Below are positions 33,130 to 42,600 of a stretch of DNA of 64,000 nucleotides, piece by piece (within the stretch, counting starts at the first letter, position 1; every line of letters begins with the position of its first letter). The stretch is from DASYXW01 sp035934405 (GTDB lineage Bacteria > Acidobacteriota > Terriglobia > UBA7540). The stretch is from assembly GCA_035934405.1 (NCBI GenBank), contig DASYXW010000071.1:1-64000 (forward strand), given 5' to 3'. Below the pieces are notes generated by a model. It saw only the letters and a list, made by a program, of their open reading frames with translations. It ran no database searches and was not told where the DNA came from. The position numbers and the translations under genes are program-made.

Positions 33130-33149
33130 ATTCCCGCGAAAGCGGGAAT
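33130..33149. repeat. dRS3-like 20-bp palindrome
   Basis: ATTCCCGC, GAAA, GCGGGAAT: an 8-bp stem with a GNRA tetraloop. It fits the Neisseria dRS3 consensus ATTCCC-N8-GGGAAT, a motif also seen in unrelated GC-rich genomes. It sits between the two arms of array B. Confidence 0.6.
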
Positions 33150-33193
33150 CCACACGCCGAGGGGCGCGCACGGCTGGATCCAAGTCTTAAATC

Positions 33194-33499
33194 CTAGATC
33201 CTAATCTTGACGTCGTCTCCTTCAACCTGAACCGGATAAACCGCGACCTTGACGGCCGGGTTCATCAGATTCTCGCCGGTGCGGACGTTGTACTGCCACT
33301 GGTGCCAGGGGCAGGTGACCACGTCGCCTTCGAGCGTGCCTTCGCCGAGCGGTCCGCCGCGATGCAGGCAGGTATTGTCGAGGCAAAAGACCGCGCCCTC
33401 CACATTGAAGAGCGCGACGGTCTTGCCGTTCGCCTCAACGGCCTTGCAGTCGCCGGGCGCGAGCTCGGACAAATTGGCGTATTTGATGAAGTCAGCCAT
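33194..33499 (-). CDS. Rieske-type [2Fe-2S] ferredoxin
   Basis: 101 residues, the size of soluble Rieske ferredoxins such as those serving aromatic dioxygenases or NirD-like subunits. The cluster ligands are Cys44-x-His46 (TCLHRGGPL) and Cys63-x2-His66 (CPWHQWQYN). There is no membrane anchor. It carries one electron to a partner; no oxygenase is nearby. The closest gene, upstream, is nuoB with a 15-bp gap, suggesting co-transcription. The last codons are made from a heptanucleotide array, so the C-terminal VKIRI may differ from relatives. Confidence 0.9.
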   Translation of the reverse strand: MADFIKYANLSELAPGDCKAVEANGKTVALFNVEGAVFCLDNTCLHRGGPLGEGTLEGDVVTCPWHQWQYNVRTGENLMNPAVKVAVYPVQVEGDDVKIRI

Positions 33500-33514
33500 G
33501 TTCCATGCCCCTCG

Positions 33515-34132
33515 CTATGCCGCGGGACCGCGCATCCCGAATTCCTGCCCGATCTGCACGAACTCGGGCGCGCCCGCCTGGCCGATCCGGATCGACTTCT
33601 TAAACTCTTCCAACATGCTCGCGTCCAGACGCACTTCGGTGGGGCGCTTTACCAGTGACATACCGTCAATCTTTTCCTGCAGCTTCAGCAGGCCATAAAA
33701 CAGGTTCTCGGGACGCGGCGGGCAGCCCACGATGTAAACATCCACGGGCACCACCTTGTCCACGCCTTGGAGAACCGCGTAAGTATTGAACGGACCGCCG
33801 ACGCTCGAGCAGGCGCCCATCGACATGCACCATTTCGGCTCCGGCATCTGTTCCCAGATGCGCTTGAGCACGGGCGCCATCTTCAAGGTCACCGTGCCGG
33901 CGACAATCATCAGGTCAGATTGCCGGGGGCTGGGGCGAAACACTTCGGCGCCGAACCGCGCCATGTCGAAGCGCGAGGTGGTGCTCGCGATCATCTCGAT
34001 GGCGCAGCAGGCCAGGCCGAAGGTGAGCGGCCACAGCGCCGACTTCCGCGCCCAGTTGAAAACGTAGTCCACGGACGACACGATGAAATTTTTCTCGTAC
34101 CGGCTGTCAATTCGATTCTCAATGTCTGCCAT
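33515..34132 (-). CDS. nuoB: NADH-quinone oxidoreductase subunit B (NuoB)
   Basis: 205 residues from ATG 34132 (MADIENRID). The four cluster-N2 cysteines are present: Cys42-Cys43 (ACCAIEM), Cys108 (GACSSVGG) and Cys137 (GCPPRPE). NuoB holds the terminal [4Fe-4S] cluster N2 of complex I, which passes electrons to quinone. It is separated from any other nuo gene in this window, which is unusual because nuoA, C and D normally flank it. A 22-residue upstream extension exists in frame but is not supported. It may be a dispersed copy in a genome with split nuo loci, or part of another complex. Confidence 0.92.
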   Translation of the reverse strand: MADIENRIDSRYEKNFIVSSVDYVFNWARKSALWPLTFGLACCAIEMIASTTSRFDMARFGAEVFRPSPRQSDLMIVAGTVTLKMAPVLKRIWEQMPEPKWCMSMGACSSVGGPFNTYAVLQGVDKVVPVDVYIVGCPPRPENLFYGLLKLQEKIDGMSLVKRPTEVRLDASMLEEFKKSIRIGQAGAPEFVQIGQEFGMRGPAA

Positions 34133-34204
34133 GCATCCGATCCTGAGTTGAGAGTCCGCTCGCTTGCGCGTGCCTCGACCGCCATCATTATAACTCATTC
34201 CGGT

Positions 34205-36061
34205 CTAGTCGCCGTGTGCCAGCCTTCTGGCCGCGTCGGCGCCGGCCGCATCGCCCGCGGCTTCGAGCGCCCGGGCTTCGGCGGCGTAGGCCTGGCGGTA
34301 GGTCGGATCGGTGGCGGCGGCGGCGCGGAACTGCTCGGCGGCTTCACGGAACTTTCCCAGCTTCATCCAGCAGGTGCCGAGCATGAATCGCGCCGCGACG
34401 TTCAGCGGGTCACACCGGACCGCTTGCGTGAACTCTGCCGCCGCAGTGGCGTAATCTCCTCCAGGAAAGTACATCGACCCCAGTACCTGGTAGGCCTCAG
34501 TCTCGTTGGGCATGAGTTGGATGGCTTTCTTGAATTCGCGCACCGCCTCCTCACGCTTTCCCTTGCGATAGGCCACTTGTCCCAGGCCGACGGTGGCATC
34601 GTAGGTGACGTCGGACATGGGGCGAAGGTTGGCCTGGTTCAGCTGCAGCGCGGTCTCGAACTCGCGCGCCGCGCCGTCGAGGTCACCCTTGCGGTATTCC
34701 AGGATCCACCCTTGGACGATGTGCAGGGTGGCGGCGTCGGGCGATTGCGCCAGCGAGTAATGGATCAGGGTTTCGTTGTCACGCCACTGGCGCGCGGCGC
34801 GCGCCGTCTCGGTGGCCCATAGAAGCGCCACAACCGCAAGGCCGCCAAGAGCAGGGACAAGCACTCGCGCTGGACGCAAACGCGGCAGGCGCCGGGGCAA
34901 TTCGACGAAGACGACCCACGCGGCTGCCAGGCAGAGGCCCACCGACGGGACATAAGAAAATCGGTCGGCAAGCAGTGGATTGCTGAGCTGCCGGATGTCG
35001 AGGCAGGGCAGCAGCGCGATGGGCCACCAGAGAACCAGGAAGCTCAGAAGCGGCTGGCGCTTTCGAAGCAAAACGGCGGCGGCGAGCACGGCCAGCGTGA
35101 CCCACGGCCAGGGGGAGCGCAAGCTCGGTCCCAAGTCGAAATTGCGGAACGCGCTCAAGTGCGCCGGCCAGAAGAATAGCCTCGTGTGCTGGCCTAGCAA
35201 CGCCACGCTGGCCGCAACCACGGATGACGAAACCTTCCAGAGATGCTGCGCGCGTACCAGGTGGCCCAGAACGCGTTGGCGAACCGCGAGGTAAATCGCA
35301 ACCGAAGCGAGGTACGGAACCCAATGGAGTCCGCGCTTTCGCAGCAAAATGATCCACGAGGATTCCGAGGGGAAGCAGAACCAGTACGCGAGGATCATCA
35401 GGGGGAGGCTGACGGCCATTTCCTTAAAGAACAGCGCCGGCAGGTACGCCAGCGCCGCAAGGCCGTGCCGAGCCAGCTTTCCCCCTTCGGAGCCTTCGGC
35501 TCGGAGGAAAAGCAAGAAGGCGAGGAGGTAGAAAAGCCCGAATCCAACTTCCGGCCAGCCGCCGATCCAAGCCACGGCCTCCACGTGCAGAGGGTGAAGC
35601 GCCCAAAGCAGCGCGGCGGCGAAAGCAGCCAGCTCCGAGCGGAGCAACGTCGAGCCGAGCCGATAGAGCAGCGCAACCGCGAGCGAATACAGCAGCAACT
35701 GAGCCAGGTGAAACGCGGCAGGGTCAGGGCCGGCGAGCCGGTAGAGGAGCCAGTATGAGAAAATCTGCAACGGGCGATAAAAGTTGTCGCCGATCACAGC
35801 CTGGAACGACCACACCGAACCGGTAAAGATGCGGCGCCAGAGGTGGGGGTTCACGACGAAGGGATTCTGCAGGACCTGGTATTCGTCGTCGTAGACAAAA
35901 GTATTCGCCAGCGACCCGCCGTAGGCGGCAAAGGTCACCAGCACCAGCGCCGCCGCGGCGAGGCGCGGATACTGCCGCAGCCGTTCGTTCGAGCGCCGGA
36001 ACACCGCGCTGCCCCAGCCCGCGACGGCCCCTCGCGTATCGTGAGGAATCGTGATAGCCAT
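34205..36061 (-). CDS. TMTC-like membrane protein with C-terminal TPR repeats
   Basis: 618 residues. The N-terminal half (about 35-415) has many hydrophobic membrane helices. It includes the short motif TFVYDDEYQVLQNP after the first helix and FYRPLQIFSYWLLY, which resemble GT39/TMTC-type O-mannosyltransferases where the acidic pair is catalytic. The C-terminal part (about 430-610) holds tetratricopeptide repeats (LQLNQANLRPMSDV, VREFKKAIQLMPNETEAYQVLG). The overall plan matches TMTC-like proteins common in Acidobacteriota and Planctomycetota. A role in lipid-linked sugar transfer is possible but unproven. It lies upstream of nuoB in the same direction. Confidence 0.75.
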   Translation of the reverse strand: MAITIPHDTRGAVAGWGSAVFRRSNERLRQYPRLAAAALVLVTFAAYGGSLANTFVYDDEYQVLQNPFVVNPHLWRRIFTGSVWSFQAVIGDNFYRPLQIFSYWLLYRLAGPDPAAFHLAQLLLYSLAVALLYRLGSTLLRSELAAFAAALLWALHPLHVEAVAWIGGWPEVGFGLFYLLAFLLFLRAEGSEGGKLARHGLAALAYLPALFFKEMAVSLPLMILAYWFCFPSESSWIILLRKRGLHWVPYLASVAIYLAVRQRVLGHLVRAQHLWKVSSSVVAASVALLGQHTRLFFWPAHLSAFRNFDLGPSLRSPWPWVTLAVLAAAVLLRKRQPLLSFLVLWWPIALLPCLDIRQLSNPLLADRFSYVPSVGLCLAAAWVVFVELPRRLPRLRPARVLVPALGGLAVVALLWATETARAARQWRDNETLIHYSLAQSPDAATLHIVQGWILEYRKGDLDGAAREFETALQLNQANLRPMSDVTYDATVGLGQVAYRKGKREEAVREFKKAIQLMPNETEAYQVLGSMYFPGGDYATAAAEFTQAVRCDPLNVAARFMLGTCWMKLGKFREAAEQFRAAAATDPTYRQAYAAEARALEAAGDAAGADAARRLAHGD

Positions 36062-36118
36062 GCAGTCATGATTATAAGTGAGTTAAGGGGCCGCGGAAAG
36101 GCCTCACCTGTGAGCGCG

Positions 36119-36826
36119 TCAAGGCGACGCGGCACCGGGCTTCGTTCCGTGCACCAGCAGCGCGCCTTCGGCGCGGAACTTGCGGAATTCGTCAGCGTCG
36201 CGGAACCAGCGGCCGGTGTAAGGGTCGGGCACGGGCGCCTCGTCCGGGATTCGTTGGTGCTGGACGTCCACGAAGCCGGCGTCGCGGAAGAGGCCGGCCC
36301 ATTCCTCAGCAAAGAGCCAGTGGGTGGGAATCTTAAACATGTCGGCCCACTGGCGGCAGTAGGGATTGTCACGGTAATACTCGATCAGAATCCAGGCCGA
36401 CCCGCCTGAGGCGAGCACGCGGAAGATTTCGCGGATGCCGCGCGCGGGGTCCGGCCAATAGTACGCCGACTCCACCGAAATGGCCTTCGTGAAGAACCCG
36501 TCTTCCCAAGGGATGCGGTCCGCGCCGCCGACCAGAAACTCGAGGTTCTTGAACGCGCGGCTGGCGCGCGCGGCGCGCCGGATCATTTCATCCGAGACGT
36601 CCACGCCCACCACCCGCCCTTGCCTCACGCGGCGCGCGATCAAGCGCGGCAGCCAGCCTGCACCGCAACCGACATCGAGCACGCGGTCGTCCGGCTGAAC
36701 GCTCATGAGCGCGAGCGTCCGCAGCGTGATGGGCAGATGCTCCTGCTCCATGTCTTCGCCGCGGCCGGCCTCGGCCCAGCGGTTGAACTCTTCACGCAGT
36801 TGTTCTTCCTGTACGCTCGCGGGCAT
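36119..36826 (-). CDS. Class I SAM-dependent methyltransferase
   Basis: 235 residues. Motif I VLDVGCGAGW is at 49-58, the acidic ribose-binding residue is in VVGVDVSDEM, and motif IV-like WEDGFFTKAISVESAYYWPDP follows. This is the seven-beta-strand Rossmann fold typical of ubiquinone/menaquinone or small-molecule methylases, but the substrate cannot be told. It follows the methyltransferase at 36834 with a gap of 7 bp, so they are likely co-transcribed. The sequence resembles general UbiE/Methyltransf_11 members. No signal peptide. Confidence 0.85.
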   Translation of the reverse strand: MPASVQEEQLREEFNRWAEAGRGEDMEQEHLPITLRTLALMSVQPDDRVLDVGCGAGWLPRLIARRVRQGRVVGVDVSDEMIRRAARASRAFKNLEFLVGGADRIPWEDGFFTKAISVESAYYWPDPARGIREIFRVLASGGSAWILIEYYRDNPYCRQWADMFKIPTHWLFAEEWAGLFRDAGFVDVQHQRIPDEAPVPDPYTGRWFRDADEFRKFRAEGALLVHGTKPGAASP

Positions 36827-36833
36827 CGTCGTC

Positions 36834-37868
36834 TCACTTGTATGAAACGATCACCGACTCCGGCGTCGGCGGCAGCGGGTGAAGTTCGCTGCGGGTAAAG
36901 CCGGCGTTGCGAAACATGCGGTCGAACTCGGAGAACGTGTAAGCGTCGCCGCTCGGAGTTGTGCCCAGCATGATCATGGCGAAGCCGGCGGTTTGCGGCG
37001 GGGAAACGCGGTCTTCATTGGGGACGAATTCGAAGGTAACGGCCCGGCCGCCTTCGACGAGCGCCGCGTGGACGCGCCGCAGCAGGCCCTCGCAGGCGGC
37101 GGCGTCGAAGTGGTGCAGGAAATTCGTGAGCAGTACGAGATCGTAACCTGCGCCGAAGCCTACCTCAAAAGCGCTGCCGGCGAGCGTATGGTACCGATCG
37201 CTCACGCCCGTCTTCTGAGCATTTTCTTTTGCCACTTCGAGAACGGCCGGCCAATCGAGCGCGAAAATCTCCGCCTGCGGATTCTGCAGCGCGATGTTGA
37301 TCCCGAACAACCCGTGCCCGGCGGCGATGTCCAATACCTTGCGTATCCGGCCCGGCTCAGCGCTGATGAGCTTTGCGATCATCTGCGCTGGCAGCGCCAT
37401 CATGGGCGACATGGAGCGCGCAAACTCAATCCAAATGGGATTCTCGGGCTCGACCGAGCCTTCCTGGCCCATCATCGTGCCGCCCTTGCGAACGGCGGCG
37501 GTGAGCTCGCGATAGGCGTCCATGATCTCGGGCGCAGTCAGGAACCGCGCCGCCGACCCCATGTAGGCGGGCGAGCGTTCGTCGAGATAGAGCGCAGACT
37601 CCGGAGTCAGACCGTATCGCGCCTCAACCTTGTTGAGAAACCCCATAACCACGAGGTAGTCGCACAGAATGCGCATGCCGCGCTGGGCGCTTTTGCAGCG
37701 CTCGGCGAGCTCGTTCGCCGTCGCGCGGCCCTCCCCTGTGGCGGCGATGGCGGTGAAGACTTCCAGCTCAATCGCCGCCTTGAGCGCGGCGGTGCGCTGG
37801 AAAGCGTTCAAGGCCTCAAAAATGGGCATAGGCGAAGGTTGCTGCACCTGCGGTGTCGTAGTAGCCAT
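36834..37868 (-). CDS. O-methyltransferase with N-terminal dimerisation domain
   Basis: 344 residues from ATG 37868 (GAAGGGA 6 nt upstream). The N-terminal winged-helix dimerisation domain (about 10-95, with LNAFQRTAALKAAIELEVF) is followed by a SAM-binding domain with VLDIAAGHGLFGI and YDLVLLTNFLHHFD. This is the plant/actinobacterial O-methyltransferase type (Methyltransf_2), which methylates hydroxyl groups of small molecules. The neighbouring methyltransferase at 36119 is downstream. Without other biosynthetic genes the product is unknown. The 170-bp gap to thiC holds only a GC-rich hairpin (38025-38047). Confidence 0.85.
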   Translation of the reverse strand: MATTTPQVQQPSPMPIFEALNAFQRTAALKAAIELEVFTAIAATGEGRATANELAERCKSAQRGMRILCDYLVVMGFLNKVEARYGLTPESALYLDERSPAYMGSAARFLTAPEIMDAYRELTAAVRKGGTMMGQEGSVEPENPIWIEFARSMSPMMALPAQMIAKLISAEPGRIRKVLDIAAGHGLFGINIALQNPQAEIFALDWPAVLEVAKENAQKTGVSDRYHTLAGSAFEVGFGAGYDLVLLTNFLHHFDAAACEGLLRRVHAALVEGGRAVTFEFVPNEDRVSPPQTAGFAMIMLGTTPSGDAYTFSEFDRMFRNAGFTRSELHPLPPTPESVIVSYK

Positions 37869-38053
37869 CGGTCTTCCCTTCAAGCTCTAATTGGGCTCAT
37901 TTCGCCCTTGCTGTAATTTCCAGCCGGCGGCAAATCGGGCCTGCTGTGTTCGGATCCAACTTACGTATTTTCACTAACATTCCCGGTTTAATCGTCATTT
38001 CTGTCTTCCGTTCACACCCTCGCACCTGCCGGGTCGGGCCCGGCAGGGTCCGC

Positions 38054-39472
38054 CTAACGTGGAACCTTCTCCAGCAGCTCCTGGTATTTCTCCGCGCGCT
38101 CCTTCTGATCGAGGCCGAGGTGCTTCTCCATCACCTGGGTGGTGTTCATGGAGCAGAATTTCGGACCGCACATCGAGCAGAAAGCCGCGTCCTTGTAATA
38201 GTCGTCGGCCAAGGTCTCGTCGTGCATGGCGCGCGCGGTTTCGGGATCGAGCGAAAGCTCGAACTGCTTATTCCAATCAAACAGGAAGCGCGCGTAGCTG
38301 AGCGCGTCGTCGCGATCGCGTGCCCCCGGACGGTGACGCGCCACGTCGGCGGCGTGGGCGGCAATCTTGTAAGCGATAATGCCGGCGTGGACGTCCTCGC
38401 GGTTCGGCAGTCCCAGGTGTTCCTTGGGCGTGACGTAGCACAGCATGGACGCGCCGTGCCAGCCAATCATGGCCGCGCCGATGGCGGAAGTGATGTGGTC
38501 GTAGCCGGGCGCGATATCGGTGACGAGAGGCCCCAGCGTATAGAACGGGGCTTCGTGGCACAATTCCCGTTCCTTATCCACCTGGAGCTTGATTTGGTCC
38601 ATTGGGATGTGTCCCGGACCTTCGATCATCACCTGCACGTCGTACTCCCAGGCCTTCTTCGTCAGCTCGCCCAACACCTTGAGTTCGGCGAACTGTGCCG
38701 CGTCGCTCGCGTCGGCGAGGCTTCCGGGCCGCAGACCGTCGCCGAGCGAAAACGACACGTCGTATTTCTGGAAGATTTTGCAGATGTCGGTGAAGTGGGT
38801 GTAGAGAAAATTTTCCTGATTGTTCTCCACGCACCATTGCGCCATCAGCGCTCCGCCGCGGCTCACGATGCCGGTGATGCGGTGGCGGGTAAGCGGCAGG
38901 AAGTCGCGCAGCACGCCGGCGTGAATGGTCATGTAATCCACGCCCTGCTCCGCTTGTTCTTCGATGACTTCGAGCATAAGTTTTGGCGTGAGATCCCGGA
39001 CATGATTGACGCGCGAAATGGCTTCGTAGATCGGCACGGTGCCGATGGGCACCGTGCTGGCTCGAATATTCGCCTCGCGGATAGCGTGGATGTCGCCGCC
39101 GGTCGAAAGGTCCATCACCGTGTCGGCGCCGTATTTCACGGCCGTCCGCAGCTTGCTGACTTCCTCGTCCAGGTTCGAGCTGGTCGCAGAGTTTCCGATG
39201 TTGGCGTTGATTTTGCACTTGGCGGCGACACCGATCGCCATCGGTTCGAGCTCGACGTGCCGGATGTTGGCGGGAATAATCATGCGGCCCCGCGCGACTT
39301 CATCGCGCACTGCCTCCGCCGCCAAGTTTTCGCGCCTAGCGACGAATTCCATCTCTTCCGTGATGATTCCCTGGCGCGCGTAGTGCATTTGCGTTACCAC
39401 GGGATCGCCACCGGGATAAGCGTGGCGGGCGGTGCGCTGTTTCACCCATTCACTGCGAATTGGAGGCAGCAT
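38054..39472 (-). CDS. thiC: Phosphomethylpyrimidine synthase ThiC
   Basis: 472 residues. ThiC converts aminoimidazole ribotide to the HMP-phosphate moiety of thiamine by radical SAM chemistry. The C-terminal cluster motif CSMCGPKFC binds [4Fe-4S]. Other landmarks are TQMHYARQGIITEEMEFVA, INANIGNSA, MDLSTGGDI, MIEGPGHIPMD and GYDHITSAIGAAM. GGAGGAG lies 5 nt before the ATG. The leader and first codons are copied at the start of the next gene (see 42973-43116). The leader has GGGTG, CTGAGAG and ACCTGA but lacks a clear TPP riboswitch 3' half. No other thiamine genes are nearby. Confidence 0.97.
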   Translation of the reverse strand: MLPPIRSEWVKQRTARHAYPGGDPVVTQMHYARQGIITEEMEFVARRENLAAEAVRDEVARGRMIIPANIRHVELEPMAIGVAAKCKINANIGNSATSSNLDEEVSKLRTAVKYGADTVMDLSTGGDIHAIREANIRASTVPIGTVPIYEAISRVNHVRDLTPKLMLEVIEEQAEQGVDYMTIHAGVLRDFLPLTRHRITGIVSRGGALMAQWCVENNQENFLYTHFTDICKIFQKYDVSFSLGDGLRPGSLADASDAAQFAELKVLGELTKKAWEYDVQVMIEGPGHIPMDQIKLQVDKERELCHEAPFYTLGPLVTDIAPGYDHITSAIGAAMIGWHGASMLCYVTPKEHLGLPNREDVHAGIIAYKIAAHAADVARHRPGARDRDDALSYARFLFDWNKQFELSLDPETARAMHDETLADDYYKDAAFCSMCGPKFCSMNTTQVMEKHLGLDQKERAEKYQELLEKVPR

Positions 39473-39547
39473 AATGTCTCCTCCGGGAGAGAATGACCAT
39501 AGTCAGGTAGCTCTCAGTCTACCGCGCACCCTGCGCCCAGACAAGCC
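39402..39547 (-). repeat. thiC leader and 5' coding region, one copy of a duplicated block
   Basis: From GCGGCTTG about 75 nt before the start codon to roughly codon 24, this matches 42973-43116 in order and spacing. Best matched is the coding stretch ATTCGCAGTGAATGGGTGAA (the partner has one substitution), encoding IRSEWVKQR in both. Confidence 0.75.
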
Positions 39548-39642
39548 GCAACGAAGGCGAATCGCGTTTCTTCTGCGCGTCGGTGAACAGCCCAGGGTCA
39601 ATGGGCGTGTCGCACCACAAGCAAGGCTTGCGGAGAGCTCGC

Positions 39643-42600
39643 TCAAAAGAGAAACTTGAGCGCTAATTGAATGAGCCTCGGCTGCAGCGCTTGCTGAACC
39701 TGCCCGAACGTGGGCGAGCTGATATCGCTATTGGGGAGCCGGAAATTGGTGCGATTGAACAGATTGAAGAGTTCGGCCCTGAACTGCACGCTCTTGGACT
39801 CTGAAAACTGGATGCTTTTGAACGCCGAAACATCCCACTGGGCAAAGCCGGGTCCTTCGACCACGTTGCGGCCTTCGGAGCCATAGACGCCGGCTGGAGT
39901 CGATGCGAAATTGATCGCTTGAAAAGCCTGGGTGTTGAACCATTCTTGGGGCGTCTTAGGACCGTTGTTGGGGTTGCCGATGAGGTTCGGACGGAAAGAT
40001 GAGAATCCGGTGATCTCCGGCGCGTCGTAATTGTAGCTCTGATCCACCACGGTGAAGGGCGTTCCGCTTGAGAACGTGGTAATGCCATTCAGTTGCCAGT
40101 CGCCGAGCGAGCGCTGGTACCAAGTGCGCGGCTGCCGCCAGAAAGGCAGCGCCCACTCGTAGCTCAGGACGAAGCGGTGGCGCGCGTCGAACAGCGACCG
40201 GCCGCGCTCGGCGGCGAGGTCGAACGGGTTCTGCGCCAGGTCGTTCTCTCCTGCCACGGGCTGAGACGCGGAGCCGGTGATGTTGAACGACGAAACGTCG
40301 TCGATGGCTTTCGAATAGGTGTAGGAAGCGAGCATCGAGACGCCGTGGCCGAAACGCTTGCGGAGGCTCGACTCCAGGGCGTCATACGAGGAGTTGGCGA
40401 TGCCGGAGATCAGGCCCACGGAACTGTATGTGCAACGTCCTGCCGCGGTGGGCATGCAGTAGAGCCGTTGCGCGTCAATATTCTGCTGCTGGCCGGCCCA
40501 CGTCTCGCCGGGCAGGGAAAGCGAGGGATTGTCTTCGATGAAGCGCGGCAAGCGCGTCCCTTTGGTTCCCACGTATCCGATTTCAACCAGCCAGTCGGCG
40601 CCGAAGGACCTTTCGACGCTTAGATTCCAATCCTGCGCGTAGGGCAGGCGCAGCCGGGGGTCGAGTGTCAGCAGCGTCATGGGCGTGGAGAACTTCGTGG
40701 CAAATGGGTTGCCGTTGGCGAACGGGTTGGAGAAGTTGCCGGGGAACATGAGTTGCGGGGTGCGCAGAAACGGGGGAGCGCTGATGGGCGTCTGCAGCGG
40801 GCCGCCCTCACCGTTGTAATACGGGTCATAGAAAATGCCGTAGGCGGCGCGGATCAGCCATCGGGCGCTACCCGTGGGGTCCCAGGCCACGCCGAGGCGG
40901 GGCGCGAAAGCCTTCTTTTCAGCCGGAATCAGGCCGGCAGGGATCCCGGGGTCTCCCGGATAGAGCAGGCCCGCTGGGGCATCGGGCATCACCTGCGACT
41001 GCATGCCGGGCTCAAACAGGTTCTGCCGGTTGCGAATCTCGGCGTAGGGGAAAGGAAGATCATAGCGGAGGCCGATGTTCAGCGTCAGTCGCGGCGTCGC
41101 TTTGTAGGTGTCCTGGGCGTAGAAGTTGAGGGCGTTGCCGCGCAACCCGCGCGAGAGGTCGCCCGAGCCGTTGGGTTGATCGCCGCCACCCTGCAAGAAG
41201 AGAAGAGGCTGGCCGATGAGGAAGCTGGCGAAGGCGTTGCTGACCGGGAAAGGAATGAAGACGAAGAAACCGTTGGAGGCAATACCCTGCACGGCATTGA
41301 TCTGGTCACGGCGGTAGTCGCCGCCGAATTTCATCTCGTGCCGCCCGCGAATCCAGGTCAGCGAGCTCGAGGCAGAGTAGGCGTTCTCATAGGTATTACG
41401 CGGACCCGTGATCGGGTCGCCGATGCTGGCATAGCCTCCGCCTCCAAACTGGATGAACGGCGGCCCGGCGGCGACGCCGAGCGTGGGTTGATATTGGAAG
41501 CCGAGTGACGCTGGCGACGTGTTGTTCAAGTGCTCGTCGAACAGGAACTTGTTGCGGAGAAATGCCACGCGCGTGACCGCGGCGACCGAGGGCGAAAAGG
41601 AATGGGTCAACTGCGCGACGAAGTTTTGCGTGCGATGGTCCTCCCCCACCGGAAACCCGGGCACCCCCGCGCCCGACGTGGACAGCGGGTCAAAGCGCGA
41701 ACCGTTGAGGAACATATAGCGGACGTTCAGCGTGTCACGAGACGAAAGGTAATGGTCCAGCCGCACGCCGAACTGGTCGTCGTTGTCGCGCAGGATCTGG
41801 GTGGCGTTGTAGAGGTCGAGCACACCGTTGGGATCGGCTGCATTCGGGAGCGGATAAAGCTGCACCACGTTCGCCGCCGTGGGATCGATGAAAGGCAGAG
41901 TGCTATTCGGAAACGGCGCCGGAGGCTGGCTGCAAGCGGGAGGATTGGGGCAGAGATCGAGCAGCGGGCCGTCCTGGGAGAAGTTCCCTTGTCGCTCGAG
42001 CAGCGAAGGCACCCGGACGTGGTTGATCGTTTCGCCCTGCCGGTTGCGGAATCCCTCGTAGTAGCCGAAAAAGAAGGTCTTGTCCTGGCGGATCGGCCCA
42101 CCCAGTGTCGCGCCGAACTGGTTCTGACGGTATTCCGACTTCGCAAAGCCGTCGGCGTTCTCAAAGAAGTTGGCGGCGTCCAGCGCGTCGTTGCGCAGGA
42201 ATTCCCAGGCGGCACCGTGGAACTGATTCGACCCGGAGCGCGTGACGATGTTCGTGGTGGAACCGGCGGCGCTGCCGAACTCGGCGTTGGCAGTGTGGGT
42301 GAGGATCTTGAACTCGGCGATGGCGTCGATAGGCGGCTTCAGGACGAAACCGCCGTCCACGCTGTTGAAGTTGTCGGCGCCGTCAATGAGGAAGTTGTTC
42401 GATTCCGGCCGCTGGCCGTTCACCGAGTACGGCTGCCCGTCGCGCAGCGAGCCTCCCGCCTGGGCAAGCCCGGGCGTTATCGGCGCAACGCCGGGTTGCA
42501 GCAGCCCCAGTTGAGAGAAGTTACGGCCGTTGAGCGGCAGGTCAAGAATCTCGCGCTCACCCACCGTCTTCCCAAGGGTGGTGTCCGCCGTCTCGATCAG

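Noticed and set aside
39473..39640. TPP riboswitch in the thiC leader
   Set aside because: GGGTG, CTGAGAG and ACCTGA are present, but the conserved 3' half (GGATAATGCC region) and the P4/P5 helix cannot be found. A covariance search would decide.
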